From Zonotrichia leucophrys gambelii (lineage: Eukaryota; Chordata; Aves; Passeriformes; Passerellidae), in assembly GCF_028769735.1 (NCBI RefSeq), contig NC_088172.1, positions 93,138,951-93,202,950 on the forward strand: a stretch of DNA of 64,000 bases, written 5' to 3'. Shown piece by piece: positions 27,010 to 39,000 of the stretch; position 1 is the first letter of the stretch; every line of letters starts with the position of its first letter. A program made the translations under genes and the position numbers. The notes beneath the pieces were generated by a model. The model made no database searches, was not told the DNA's origin, and worked only from the letters and a program-made list of their open reading frames with translations.

Positions 27010-27475
27010 AACATGGAATGGTTTGGGTTTGGAGGGGACCTTTAACATGATCTAGTTCCAGCCCCTGCCATGGACAAGGATGTCTTCCACCAAAGCAGGT
27101 TGGTCAGGGCCTCATCCAACCTGGCCTTGAACACTTCCAGGGATGGGGCATCCACAGCTTCTCTGGGCAACCTGTGTCAGTGCCTCACCACCCTCACAGT
27201 GAAGAATTCCTCCTAAAATCCAATCTAAACCTACTGTCTCTTTGAGTTTGAAGCCATTCCCCCTGTCCTGTCACTACAGGCCTTTCTGAATAGTTCCTCT
27301 CCATCTTTCTTGTAGTACGCTCCCTTCAGGTCCTGGAAGGCTGCAATGAGCTTACCCCTAAGCCTTTTCTTTTCCAGGCTGAACAGTCCCAGTTCTCTCA
27401 GCCTTTCCTCTGAGGAGAGCTGCTCCACCCCTCTAATCAACTCCATGGTTATCTCCATCCTCTTGCTGGCCTGAG
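27010..27475 (-). mobile_element. CR1 LINE 3' fragment with remnant of ORF2 C-terminus
   Basis: The antisense CR1 3' region reads continuously: the TGGTTTGGGTTTGGAGGGGA end, CTGGCCTTGAACACTTCCAG, GCATCCACAGCTTCTCTGGG, AATCCAATCTAAACCTAC, then CAGGCTGAACAGTCCCAGTT. On the minus strand an open remnant (27231-27458) reads EERLRELGLFSLEKKRLRG, the usual end of CR1 ORF2. It is 5'-truncated and not autonomous. Confidence 0.95.
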
Positions 27476-27857
27476 GACATTCTTTCCAGATAGGCTGTTA
27501 AATGATTCACCTTCTGGAGATGTTTACTTCCTTCCATGGAGTACAGCAGGAGACCTAACAAGTACCTCAGAGTAAACTTAAAACCCAGATTTTAATTACA
27601 GTGGAGGCAGCTTAGCATGACTAGCCCAGTGCCAGGGTGGGAGCTGGCATCACAGGGTATGAAGCTTTTGGGGTCCTTGCTTCCAGGGTCTGGAGCTTTT
27701 GCTGGCTCTCTGGGTAAAACGCAGCCAAATAAACCATTTATTCTTACAGCAGTGGCTCTGGAGATTTCTTCTGATCAGGTTTCCTCAAAAGGGACTGATG
27801 CTGCATCACACCAGGATATTTGTCTGTAGACAAATATCTAAGGCTTGTTGGGAGACA

Positions 27858-28218
27858 CAGGTATGGAAAGTCACTGATGAAAAGTCCTTATAAAGAACAA
27901 AATACTCAAGTTAAATATGCTACTTCTTGCATTCTGTGGCCAATCCCATTTTACAGAGGTCAGGACTAGTTACAGAGGTTTAGTTGCTCAGATAAGTAAG
28001 GCAGAGATAGGAAGTCCTGGAGAAATTGCTTGGGCTGCTACTGAGAAGAAGCAGAAAGGATTCTGTATGGAAAGGAGCACATGGACAGGGTGCAGTCTGT
28101 GAAACATGCTGCAGCAAACAGGCGGCTGAGAAAGGCCCTGGAAGGGGCCAGGACAGCTGGGGAGTCCCTCTGGGCGCACCACTGGGTGCACAGGAGCAGG
28201 CAGCACGACTTTCCCCTG
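27858..28218 (+). repeat. Left arm of a large inverted repeat
   Basis: The arm begins CAGGTATGGAAAGTCA and ends GCACGACTTTCCCCTG. Its reverse complement is found at 28498-28850 with roughly 90% identity by eye and a few small indels (one near 27,985-28,005). The similarity stops abruptly at the outer ends. Both arms keep a parallel chance ORF, which explains the mirrored 135- and 236-codon ORFs. The arm resembles no transposon I know. Confidence 0.92.
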
Positions 28219-28497
28219 CCCCATCTGAATGCCCACAGGCTCTTCCCTCTGCCACACAGAGGCACCCACAGCAGACCCAGCCAGGAATCCACATCCGAGT
28301 GCTGCAGCTTTGGGCAAATCCCATTTCGGGTCAGCTGAGAGCCCCATGGATAGAGACAGGTCATGAGACTGCCCACTACAAAATCCCTTTGTCCTTGAGT
28401 GCCGGGGATAATGGCCCCAGCAGGATCTGCTGAGCCTGGCAGGGACTGAAGAGCCCCTGCAGAGTTCCCCTGGTCCTGCTGTCAGAGCAAGCTCCTG

Positions 28498-28850
28498 CAG
28501 GGAAAGTCGTGCTGCCTGCTCCTGTGCACCCAGTGGTGCTCCCAGAGGGACTCCCCAGCTGTCCTGGCCCATTCCAGGGCCTTTCTCAGCTGCCTGTTTG
28601 CTGCAGCATGTTTCACAGACTGCACCCTGTCCATGTGCTCCTTTCCATACTGAATCCTTTCTGCTTTTTCTCAGTAGCAGCCCAAGCAATTTCTCCAAGA
28701 CTTCCTATCTCCTGATCCGAGCAACTAAACGTCTGCAGCTAGTCCTGATCTTTGTAAAATGGGATTGGCCACAGAATGCAAGAAGTATCATATTTAACTT
28801 GAGTATTTTGCTCTTTATAGAGACTTTTCATCCCTGACTTTCCATACCTG
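28498..28850 (-). repeat. Right arm of the large inverted repeat
   Basis: Inverted copy of 27858-28218, separated from it by a 279-base unique spacer (28219-28497). Nearly all differences are single substitutions. No terminal target-site duplication or transposase is visible. A transcript across the whole 1-kb unit could fold into a long hairpin; no promoter for it is seen. Confidence 0.92.
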
Positions 28851-29019
28851 CCTTGCCCTCTTGTGAAGGTATCCCAAATCCCAGCAGGTGGAATGTTACT
28901 GGATGAAACCCACTGAATTCATGGCAGAATGTGCCAGTTACTCAGGAGGCTGAGCAGAGGGTGAAGCAAACTGTGGACACTGGAGCAGCGCAGGGCACTG
29001 AGAGGCAAATATCCCACCT

Positions 29020-29067
29020 GCACAGACACAGACAGACACACAGACACAGACACACACACACACACAG
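29020..29067. repeat. (CA)n / (CAGA)n microsatellite
   Basis: Interrupted CAGACA units run into an uninterrupted (CA)n tract. It is probably polymorphic in length. Confidence 0.9.
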
Positions 29068-32000
29068 AGCATCCTTGGCACACTGGAAAGGCTTTTCCCA
29101 CCCGAGGGAACATGGAAAGCAGCTCCATCTCTGCTGTTTGCCCCACCAGCCACCTTCAGCCAGTTCCCCTCCACATCAGGGGACCCAGCATTGTTGTCAC
29201 CCGGCCACAAAGCAGGTTTTAAGCAGGGAAGTGTGGCTGCAGCCCTGGTGGCAGCAGGGGTCAGTCCTCACCCCGCAGGCAGCACCCACAGCAGGCTTGG
29301 CAGTGCTGGCAACAGCTGCAGTGGAAAAGAGTTGTCAAACACTGCTCAGGAAGGCTCGTGCTTGACAAATATTTGTTGAGCTGATTGTAACCTGCCTGGC
29401 TCATAGCTCTGAATGCAGAGTACCTGTGGGGAAGAGCACAAACCCCTGCAGTACAGATACCCCTTTTCCTTGCCCTGGCACAGCTGGAGAAAGCCACAAA
29501 CCTGAGCCACCTCTTTGCCCCAGCTGAGCTGCTCTCAGCATGCAGAACAGCAGGAGCAGGCTGCTGCATGGCAGTGAGCACACTGGGATTATATCCCCGT
29601 GTTTCCCCTTGTGCTGATCCTCATCCTTGTAGTCCAGAGCTAAAGGCACAGGCCAGTGTGACCCGGGAGGAGGTGGGGAGCTGCCTGGCTGCAGCTGGAC
29701 AAGGCTCTGGCTGCTGCAGCTTGCAGCAGAGATGCAGGCTGTGCATGATCATCCTCCAGCAGGGCACTGCACACAGCCTGTGGCCAGGAGCACCCCTGGG
29801 CCAGGGGATGTTTGGGAAGAGGCAGGACACACTCTGGGACATGGAGGGCAGGAAATACCTGGGCTCCTGAACTGGCTGAGGGTAGAATAAAGAAGGAAGC
29901 ACTGAAAATGAAAGCAGAGCTGCAGTGACATTTTCATGCTTGGCTTCTGACATCCTCTCCCTCTCATACACTTGACTTCCTTGCTTATTTTTATCAGATG
30001 AAGCTGATGGTCGCTGCTACGGTAACCCTGTGTGGTTACAGCTCCGGCAGCCACCGAGTGCTCAGTGCATGCTTCCTTTGTGGCTTGTGCACTCTTCCCA
30101 CCCCTCAGGGCTCTCAGAACACCACGTTTGACTTTGTTGTGCCTCAGCTGCCTGTTGTGGTGGGTGGAGGTTCACCCCTCCAGGCTCTGCTCCCTTGTCC
30201 CAGGCCACTGCTATCTGCCATCTCTTCTTGTCCTGTCTTTGCTCTCTTGGTGGGAAAGGTACAGGTCACTGACCCCAAGCATGGGGCTGGAAGTTTTTGT
30301 TTTAACGTGGATAGAGCACAAGACAACTTTCACAGAGTTGGTAACTTGGTGTGGGAGAAAAAGCTCTTCATCGACAGGAAAAGGTCTGATTTGAAACAAC
30401 AACCAAAAAAATTTACTTCTCTTGCTTTGACCCCAATCCTTCCCCTTTTAGCCGTTACAGGGAAGGCAAGACCACAGAACAAAGACATCTCTTTCCCAGC
30501 TGGTTTGTCTCCAGTCCTGGCACCCAAAGTGCCCCAGCCTGCTGCCCCAGGCTTTTGGCTCATGCTGGGGCCGTCAGCACAGTCAAGCCCCACACGTCTT
30601 TTCCTCCAGGTGAACTTCCACTGAGCAAAAGCTGGGAGCTGCAGAGGTAAGTGTGTGCCCCAGGGAATGTCCTGGCCGTATTTCCAGTCCTTCAGGCATG
30701 AAACCATGGAGCCACAAGGAGCTTTGGCAGAGCAGCTCCCCACTATCACACCTCACAACCCCAGCCACAGTGCCCTCCCTTGCTTTGCAGCAGCTTCTGT
30801 TCTCTCCATCCCTGCTCACCATCACATGAACACACACAATGCTCCCTCCAGTCCCAGGCATTTCCTGGGTGAAGCAGGTTTCTCTGCACTCAGTTCCTCT
30901 CTAGGTGATGGGATGGAGCATCTTCCCTCCCACTCCTAAAGCCAGCACTCATAAACCTTCTTTTGTGTGAGGATGGGTTTGAGCTTAGCTCAGCAGAGCT
31001 GCTCTCCAGCCAGGCTTGCACGGCCCTTTCTGCAGGTGGGTGATCACTGGGGCTCTGGAAAATGACACATTTTTAACCCAAGTGGCTCAAAGCCAATGAC
31101 ACTGTGCTTGTGACACTGCTGGCCTCCAGGACAGCCTGGATGGGCCACCATGCTTCAAGGATGTCCCCCACACTGCCCTTCTGCTGCAGAGACATTGACA
31201 CAGACCCTGCTGACAGTGGGGACACCAGGCAGGTGCATAACTAAACTCTGCTGTGCTCCTCTCACATCCAGACACAGATTTGTGCTGGCCAAACATAAGC
31301 AGAAAGGCATCACTTGGACCGTGAAACACCCTGAGCTTTTCTCCTCAAGTAAGGATTTAGGGATAGCAATTCCTCTTGTTTATACAGAGGTGTGTGGTGC
31401 TCAGGATTGCTTTTTGAGAGCTCAGAGCATGTGCATTACAGGCTGTTGCTACTCACATCTCCTGGTTCGTTCCAGGTGAGTAGACTTGGAGGATTTTGTT
31501 TTAGTTTTGATTGTGCTTCAAGGCATCTGAAAAGCAGATCAGCATCACAAGGATGAAAGCTCCACATCCTCATAGGCTGGGAACTTCCTGCTGGGATTAA
31601 AATTGGAAGGAGACAGCTCACCCGAAAGAAAATCCAGCTTCTCCTGTTGCTTGCAATGATAAGGAGACTGGTTACACCAGAACACAACTTCAGCCTGCAC
31701 AAGGGGACCTGTATCTCAGGAGTGGCTGCTCCCCACATGCAGTGCTGGTGAATTATCTTTGCACTCCCACAGAGCAATAATTTTTCCTGTCTGCACCCAA
31801 ATGTAGGCAAAGTCAGATGCCAGCAGTTCATGTGCAGAGGTTCAAGTGACGGTGGGCTTGGTGAAGGTGAACAGAAGTGGATGCACACTGAACACTACAA
31901 ATGAAATGTCTGGGAGAGTGAGCACAGGCTGAACTAAGCAGGACAGCAGAGCACAGCTTGCTGTGTCATCACTTTCAACTACAGGGCAAAGCTGGAGGAG

Positions 32001-33350
32001 GACAAATGCCTCAGGTTTAAACGTTACCCAAGAGGAACATTGTTCTGTGTGCAAAGAAAGGTCCTTATGCCACCCATCATTCCTCTTTGGGATGATTAAG
32101 GCTCAGCCATTCAGCACCAAGCCCATTTTCATTTGATGATCCAAGCTCCAGTTTGGCCACAATAGTTGGAGTTAGAGAGCAGGAAAGAGCCTCCTTCCCA
32201 CCAGCACTGCTCCAGGCAGATACAAGGCAGACCCCCTGGCTGAGCAAGCCCCACTCAGGGCCAACCCTTCTGGTCTCACCCCAAAACAGGATGATACATC
32301 AGGATTCATTCTTCATTCTGATGTGAGCCTGAAAAACCTGCTGGTGCGCAGCACATAGAAGCAGCAGACAAGTTCAATGTGTTTGCACTTTCCCTAACCA
32401 GTGCTGTAATTTTGAACAAAAACGTTCTGGGTCAAGAATAAACATCTTTGCTGATTTCAAACCAGCACATCTGGTCGTCTTGCAGCAGCTTCTACAAGGC
32501 AAGCAACTGTGCCTGAGGAAAGGAAGACATCAAAGCACCTCTGCTAGAGGCTGACTGAAGAAAAGGAGAGGTCAGCTTTAATATTGCATTTGTTCCCATG
32601 GCATAAAATATCCATGAGGGTTGAGCAGGATACAATTCATCTCCGAACTGTGGGGCTCACACTGAGCATGCCCTCAGTTCAAGCATTTAATGGAAAGGTC
32701 ATTAGTTAGTGTATTTAAACTAGTCTCATGTAAACATAACACTCCAGCCTCAGCTGGGCTTGTTTGCCTAGGTTAGATTAGAGTGTTAGCTGCCAAATCA
32801 CAGGAACTTCTATCCACGTACCTTAAAGATATGGGTATTCCAGGGTATTTGCTTCTTATCTCCGGGTTTTAGTGGAAAATTTAATCCCATTAAGTACACA
32901 GCTTGAATTACTGAACCCTGGCGTGGTCAGACTCCTACAGCCAGAACAGTGCCTGAGTACCAGAGCAGCTCAGAGTCACACTCAGAAATGCAGCTGAATT
33001 TCTTTTTCCTTACTTACTTAGAATACTAAGGAATTTCTCCTTACTTGAGGAGAAAATTCCCCAGCAGCAGCATCACAAACTGCAGCACTGGTGAGTGCCA
33101 AGGCAGCTGCTCAGGCAGAGCTGACCCCTGGAGCCAGCGTGGCCAACACAGACAGCCCTGGGTAGCTCAGCTGAGACCTACGGGCACCCAGCAGGGCAGG
33201 GCTTGTCTTCCTGAGTGCTGCTCAGGGCAGGGAAGAGCATGCACAGGGAACATGACTAACAGCAGCTGTGAATAGTTTCCACTCTCCATTACTTCATGCT
33301 CTGCAAGGTTAGGTAAGGGGGTAGATGTAGATGACAGATATAAATACAGA

Positions 33351-33366
33351 TTTTTTTTTTTTTTTT
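33351..33366. repeat. Poly(T) tract
   Basis: Sixteen T in a row, about 240 bases beyond the predicted LBH 3' end. Confidence 0.85.
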
Positions 33367-33589
33367 CAGGAATAAATAAACCAGAGCAGCAGTTTGCTGC
33401 AGCCTTCCAGTCAGCAATGAGCAACCACAGGAAGATGGAAGGCAAAGGTGCTGCCACCTCAAAGCTGACTTAGGTTTCCAATGCCATAGGGCCAGCCACC
33501 ATTATAAAACCAGCAACTCCAGCTGATAGCCATGACCTGGAAGGTTGACCATCCCACCCCACTTTCACAGTAAAAACAAAGCCAGTACA

Positions 33590-35868
33590 TTTGGAAAGCA
33601 TTTTCAAACTTTATTTACAACTGTCACAGTGACAAAAATGTAGTTTGAAAAAAATGCTAGCTTCTCCCTGAGGCTCAAAAAAGAATTACAGAAATATAGA
33701 ATGTATATCATACAACAGGAGTTTTACTGGAGTGCTTTGTTCTTTAGATACGTTCAACAACAAATAGAAATATACACAATACTTCCAAAAAAAGGATGCT
33801 GACAGAAATATGCAAGTCTTTAGGGCAGACAGCAGGTCTGAAGTCCAAGGATTGCCATCTCACTGCTGCCCACATGATAACATCTTTGATATAGAGCTTT
33901 GACTGGGTGGTACAGATGGTAGAGACCAATAGAGAGTAACACTCAGAAATAAGACAGCTGGCTGGTATGCAGGTGTACAAGCTCACTCCAGTAAGACAGC
34001 AAGACTAGAACAAGTGTTACAGACACAACAGCTGAATCCATTGCTAGAGGAAATGGTATCACCACATCATGGCTGTTCAGTGATCACCCATCCAAGGTGG
34101 GCAGGGAGTGTCTGACTGGGTCTGCGTGGCTGGACCTGAGGCCAGCTGCAGTGTAGGAACACTGAATTTCTCCTGCTTTGTGCTAACTCCTCTCCAAACT
34201 CCCATCCGTCCAAAAATAGTTACACAGCTGATAAATTATTGCCATTATGTTGAAACACAAGCAAGACAAGACTAAAACAATCCTGCCAATACGTTAAAAG
34301 CAGTTCCCAAACCCCACCAGCGTTTAACTACTCATGAGGTATTAAAAATACAAATACACACATGTCCAAATAGATTTTAAAAATGGAACCAGTTATAAGC
34401 AAAGGGGGGTGGCATTGGGATTATTATGGAAGTTTGGTTAAGGCCTTGACATTTCTTTTCCTCTTCCATGACCCCAGATTTGGTTTAGGTGGTAACTGCT
34501 CTCATCCTATCCCAAGACTGACTGGCTCCCAAGCTGGTCCCCAAAGCTGCAAGACCACCCCTCCTTTCCAGGGAAGCAGCAGGTTACCTTGTCTGGCAGC
34601 AGACTGGCCTTCTCCTTGAGGCAGGATATCGTGAAGAGAGGACAAACCCAGACCTCACAAGCCAGTCTGCACCTCATGAAAACAACCATGAACGTTTCAC
34701 CCTCACTAAGAAGCAGGAATGCATCTCGTCTCAGGACACCCAGGCTAATCCTCTCCCAGCAGACCCCATCCTGCAAACCCCACTGGTGATCCACACTAGA
34801 TCTGGTGTTTTGTCTTTGAATGACCCCCAGGTCTGGCAGCCCCCCTCCCAACACTCCCACCAGCCTGTCCTGCACTGAGGAGGCCCTGCAGTGCAGAGCT
34901 GGAGGAGAACCCCCCACCCCAGCCCTCTCAAGCCCATTGACCAGCAAGTTAAGAGACACAAAACCCTACAACTTCAAGGACACCGAGGCAAGGAGGCATA
35001 CATCTCCACCCTTAGGCTTGGGGCACTGTACAAGACGAGACCACCCACAGCAGCCTCAGCAAACAGGAGAGAAAAATCTGAGGTGTTCAAACCTACATGA
35101 GCTCTTGCTGCAGACAGAAGCACCTTTTTACATCTGATGCACACCACCTCACGCTCACCACCTGCAAGATAAGCTAGGGCGTTGCAGGAGAGATGACAAG
35201 CAGCAGCCTAATGCTATCCTGCAAATACAGCTGCTCAGCATTGAAGAGTCTAAAGGCAAACAGGGGGACAAAGTAACTTTGGGGAAAGTGGCTGGAAAAC
35301 AGGCTCAACAGCGAGAGCAAGAAACCAGACTACTCCTATGGACGCTCACCTTACCCTAGGAGGTGCCGCACCAGGGAGAGCTACAGGCCCCTTGTCACTA
35401 GGTCATTTAGCCATGCTTCGCTACGGACACCCTTCCACCCCCCAGCACACAAAATGGAAGCTGTAAGAAAGGCAAATCTGAGATATTTTGGCTCTGTTCT
35501 CATGCTTTTAGCCAGAGGCAGCTCCCAGCCAAACGCTGCCACCTCCAAGTTTCCTCCCCCTTCCCGAGCTCCCCCCTCAGCAGTCCTCGTGTGGTCACCC
35601 TCTGCCATGTGCTTGGAATTTCACTGCTGCCTCCGCTTCGGAAAAATACAGATAATGATCTCGAGAACAGCAAACATTTCTCTGCGTTACTTCCTTCCTT
35701 CCTCAGGAGGTCTGGTGACACCGAGGGCTTCAGTTCTCAATACAGAGAATACAAAAAAACTAAGATCTCGCAGGTGCAAAATTGAACTTGTCTTATTAAA
35801 AGACTTTCAAAGAAAGTGTGGCTCTTCCTTCAGAAGGGTGCAGTCCCTTGCCTTTCCTCGGACGCCAT
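33590..35868 (-). other. LBH: LBH 3' UTR
   Basis: This non-coding stretch runs from the stop codon to the only downstream AATAAA I found on this strand. Its length of about 2.3 kb fits the long 3' UTR known for vertebrate LBH transcripts. No transposable element was recognised in it. ORFs on both strands here (for example 34507-34959 and 35454-35957) resemble no protein I know. A second AATAAA overlaps the stop codon itself. Confidence 0.75.
33610..33615 (-). terminator. LBH: LBH polyadenylation signal AATAAA
   Basis: The minus strand reads TGTAAATAAAG. The hexamer is followed in the transcribed direction by a U/GU-rich stretch (CTTTGTTTTTACTGTG) about 35-50 bases on, a suitable downstream element. 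Cleavage is predicted near 33,590. The same bases include UGUAAAUA, a perfect Pumilio recognition element that overlaps the hexamer. Confidence 0.75.
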
Positions 35869-36060
35869 TTATTGCTCCTTGTTGTCCTTCTTTGCGTCTT
35901 CACAGTTTTCTTCCTCCTCCTCCTCCTGCACAAGGAACTCCTCGGGCGGCCATCTGAGCTCTCCGCTCTCCACGTCGCCCTCCGTGGGCTCCACCACGAT
36001 GGAGGGCAGGCGGTCCTTCAGCTTGCAGTAGCGATCAAAGTCCGAGGGGTCGGGGAAGAT
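35869..36060 (-). CDS. LBH: LBH coding exon 3 (residues 44-106 and stop)
   Basis: The exon follows the acceptor TCTTTCAG at 36061 and begins IFPDPSDFDRYCKLKDRLPS. It continues through the family hallmarks IVVEPTEG and ESGELRWPPEEFLVQ, then an acidic tail (six consecutive Glu, residues 89-94) and the C-terminus NCEDAKKDNKEQ, stop TAA at 35871-35869. This is the most conserved part of LBH and matches human nearly word for word up to LVQ. The human tail (QEDEQDNCEE...) is one residue shorter, so the extra codon lies in the glutamate run. The run is encoded by GAG GAG GAG GAG GAA GAA, a short trinucleotide repeat. The acidic C-terminus fits a protein-interaction or activation tail. CKLKDR is the nearest thing to a basic patch. 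Confidence 0.98.
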   Translation of the reverse strand: MFPDPSDFDRYCKLKDRLPSIVVEPTEGDVESGELRWPPEEFLVQEEEEEENCEDAKKDNKEQ

Positions 36061-39000
36061 CTGAAAGAGCCAAGGAACACGCTGTCAGAGGGGCTGCGCC
36101 CGCACAGGCTCGGCCAAAAACCCAGCTCCAGACACTCAGGTCTCCAGGGCAGGCTAGTCTGGACACAGAGTCAACCACTGAGCGATGGGAGCGCTCCTGG
36201 AGTTGTCAATAACCTTTTCCAGTCTCCAAGTAATGGAAATGAGCCCTGCCCAGGAGGCTCCCGAAGCACGCGCTTGCTTGGACAGCGCTCAGTAAATAGG
36301 CACCTGCCCTTTTGGATATTTATCCAAATGCCTCACCCCCCCTCCACCCCTGCTTTTGCATTAATGCTCGTCAGTCTGCACACAGAGCTCCTCCATCAGA
36401 GAATCTGAGATCTCATTTCCTGCTGCTGGTCAGGCTGCACATCAGAAGAGGCTTGCTCTCCAGGCTCTGCTGCTGAGGAGGCTCATGGCAACCCAGGGCT
36501 AGCTCAGCCCAGACCCCTGCAGCAAGGGCCTGTGCCTGGTATCACTCCAGGGCCACAGGGCCAGCCTGAAACAGCTCAGCTGCATGTTAGAGATAATTCT
36601 GGCAGCACTCCGCACACTACAGCTACCAGACATCAGCAGTGAAACTCAGCAGGACACTCATTTTATGGAAGGACTGGGGACTAGAGTATATTTCTTCAGG
36701 AAAGGGGCACCTGTGGCACACCTAGCAGTTATGCACTGTACTTCCCATGCAGTGAATACAAGGACTCCTGGATCTCCAGCCCCTCAAGGTGCACCTTTCC
36801 CAATCCCTCCCACCCACTGCTTGCCACGTGGATGCACAAGCTTGTGCAGTGCAGGGCCCATACTCACTGGTAGTGCCAGTGATGCACACTTTGATCCTAC
36901 CAGGAACTGAGGCAAAGTGTGAGTAAAGGGGAAAAAAACCTGCTGGTGCAGTGTTATCAGCAGCTTTGCATGACTAGATTGCAATATGAACAGAAAAGTT
37001 GTGTTACTTGTGGGTAACCTGCTGGAGAACACCTTCAAACCCCAGCTCATCCAGAAGGGAACTGGATGGGTGATAAAAAGGTTATCACTGCTGGGTGATA
37101 AAATCCACTTGCTACATCAGACCTCATGGTTAGTAGGCAGAAGATTAAACAACCACCACCTGCTATTTCAAACAATTTTATCAGTGTCCATTTCACATCA
37201 GAGTTGCATTTAAACACCCCAAAGAAGAAAATGACAAAGTGCATTTTCCCCTTGAGGTTGTAGGCCAGGTGAGAAGTCATGTGGCTGTACTTTGCTTTGA
37301 ACATCACCTACATTCCAGTGAGTTCCAAGAACATCCTTGCAGGGAGCAGCACTGCCAGCCTTGGCCTCAGTCTGAGAGCAAGATCTCATCTGCTTTGATC
37401 TCTGTGGTTCCAGTTACAAAAGCAGGCTCCCCATCCAGGAGCCCTGAGCATTAACCATGAAGCCTCATTCTCCTTGTGCCAATCATCTGGGCACTCCCCA
37501 CCTTGGGAAGGCCTGGCCACAAGAAACGAAACAACATCCTATCTGCTCCTTCAGCCTAGCAAATATTAGCTACAGCATCACCTCCTTGGCCATACTCAGG
37601 CTTCCACTGTTCATTTTTCCTTCACACCCAGAGCTTTGTGGCAATCAGATTGGGAAAGCCATTGGGCTGCTGCCTAACACAAATTCAGGCAAGGGAACAG
37701 AAAGAAATGCACGAATCAGGGGCTGTTTGCACGTGATCATCTGGTCCTGGGGACAGTGGTGCAAGACTCCAGCTCCCACCATCCATGTTTTTAAGGTGCA
37801 CAAGAGCAGCTGAGGTCCCCTGAATGCAGCCACATCAACCTGGGCATTGCAGCGTGAGCTGCTTGCTATTAGTCACTCTCAGCACCAGTGAGACAGCAAC
37901 TGTTTCTTGGAACTTTGTGGCTTCTGCTTGGCCAAACAAAATCAGTTCAGGCACACACTGCATTACTGAAAGTACAGTCAGTGGCTCTTAAGCATCAAGT
38001 TATCTAAACCCAGGATAGGGAAAAAAACACTCTTGACATTATATGGTTTAGAAAGTTGCAATGGAAAAAAAGTGTGGTTCAAGAGGTTACATAAGCTGAT
38101 AATGTCATGAAAATAGCCTCCTATGGAAGAAAAATAGCAGTATAATAATTAAACTAACCTTTGCTGCTATTATTTTAAGCACATTAGGTCAAATTGGAGC
38201 AATTTCTTTGAAAATAGCCTGCCAGATTTTTTTTCCAGAAACTAAGTAGTAGTCATTTCCTTACAAACAAATATCCGCAAAATGTGGTGTGCAGCTTTTT
38301 TAATAATAAAAAAAAACCCTAGCACAATCTTATCTCAAACAGCTGCAGGACAGGCCAAACCCAAGAAGGTCAGGATTTTTTCCACTAAGTCATGCTTTTT
38401 AATCGTTGAGGCAGCATGAAGGGAGATGTTGCAACTGCACTTTGAAGGGGCGTGGACAGTCAATGGAAAAAACACAGAAAGGCAGATTTCCTCCAGTGTG
38501 ATGGGCAGGGTGACAGCAGGCCAAGCACAGGGGCCCAAGGAAAAAGGGTTTGAGACTTAACTGTACATGTGGGGAAGCCAAGTGAGAAGGTTAACCAAAC
38601 CAGCCTCCCCCCTCCTCTTCACAGAAAAAGATAAGCAAGCAGCAGCTCTCTCTGTCCTGTTCCAGTAGGGCCATGCTGCATTTGCTGTAGACCTTATTTA
38701 TCTGGTCCCACTCCAGATTTAGACAATGGGGAGAAAGAAACCTCCCTAATTTACAGCAAGCTCCACAGTGGGGATTGCACAGCTCAGCTCTGACCTGGGA
38801 GCTCTGCACCCTGTGGCACAGCAGCACCTGCCTCCTCCAGGCCTTTCTGCTCCCGTTATCCTGCCCAGGGCTGTGGGAGGAAGGCTCTGCACCTCCCTCC
38901 CCACAAACAGAGCAGGAGCCATGGGTCAGCTTCTCCCTCTCTGCATGACAGGGAGCCACCTTGCACACAGCTGAGGCAGGCACCTTCCCCTGGCAAACCT

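Larger units (their letters stand above)
28851..33589. other. Non-coding stretch between inverted repeat and LBH 3' end
   Basis: Contains the CA microsatellite and a poly(T) tract. A 208-codon plus-strand ORF (29998-30624) has no recognisable domain and no supporting splice or promoter context. No gene is called. Confidence 0.6.

Noticed and set aside
27988..28698. 236-codon minus-strand ORF and a mirrored 135-codon plus-strand ORF
   Set aside because: The resemblance between them is caused by the inverted repeat; the reading frame runs through one arm, the unique spacer and the other arm read in reverse, so it is not a gene.
29998..30624. 208-codon plus-strand ORF
   Set aside because: No recognisable domain, no suitable promoter, and a length that is not exceptional for 64 kb of six-frame translation.
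36033..36040. GATCAAAG TCF/LEF match inside LBH exon 3
   Set aside because: It is fixed by the codons of the conserved DFDRY segment; coding constraint explains it.
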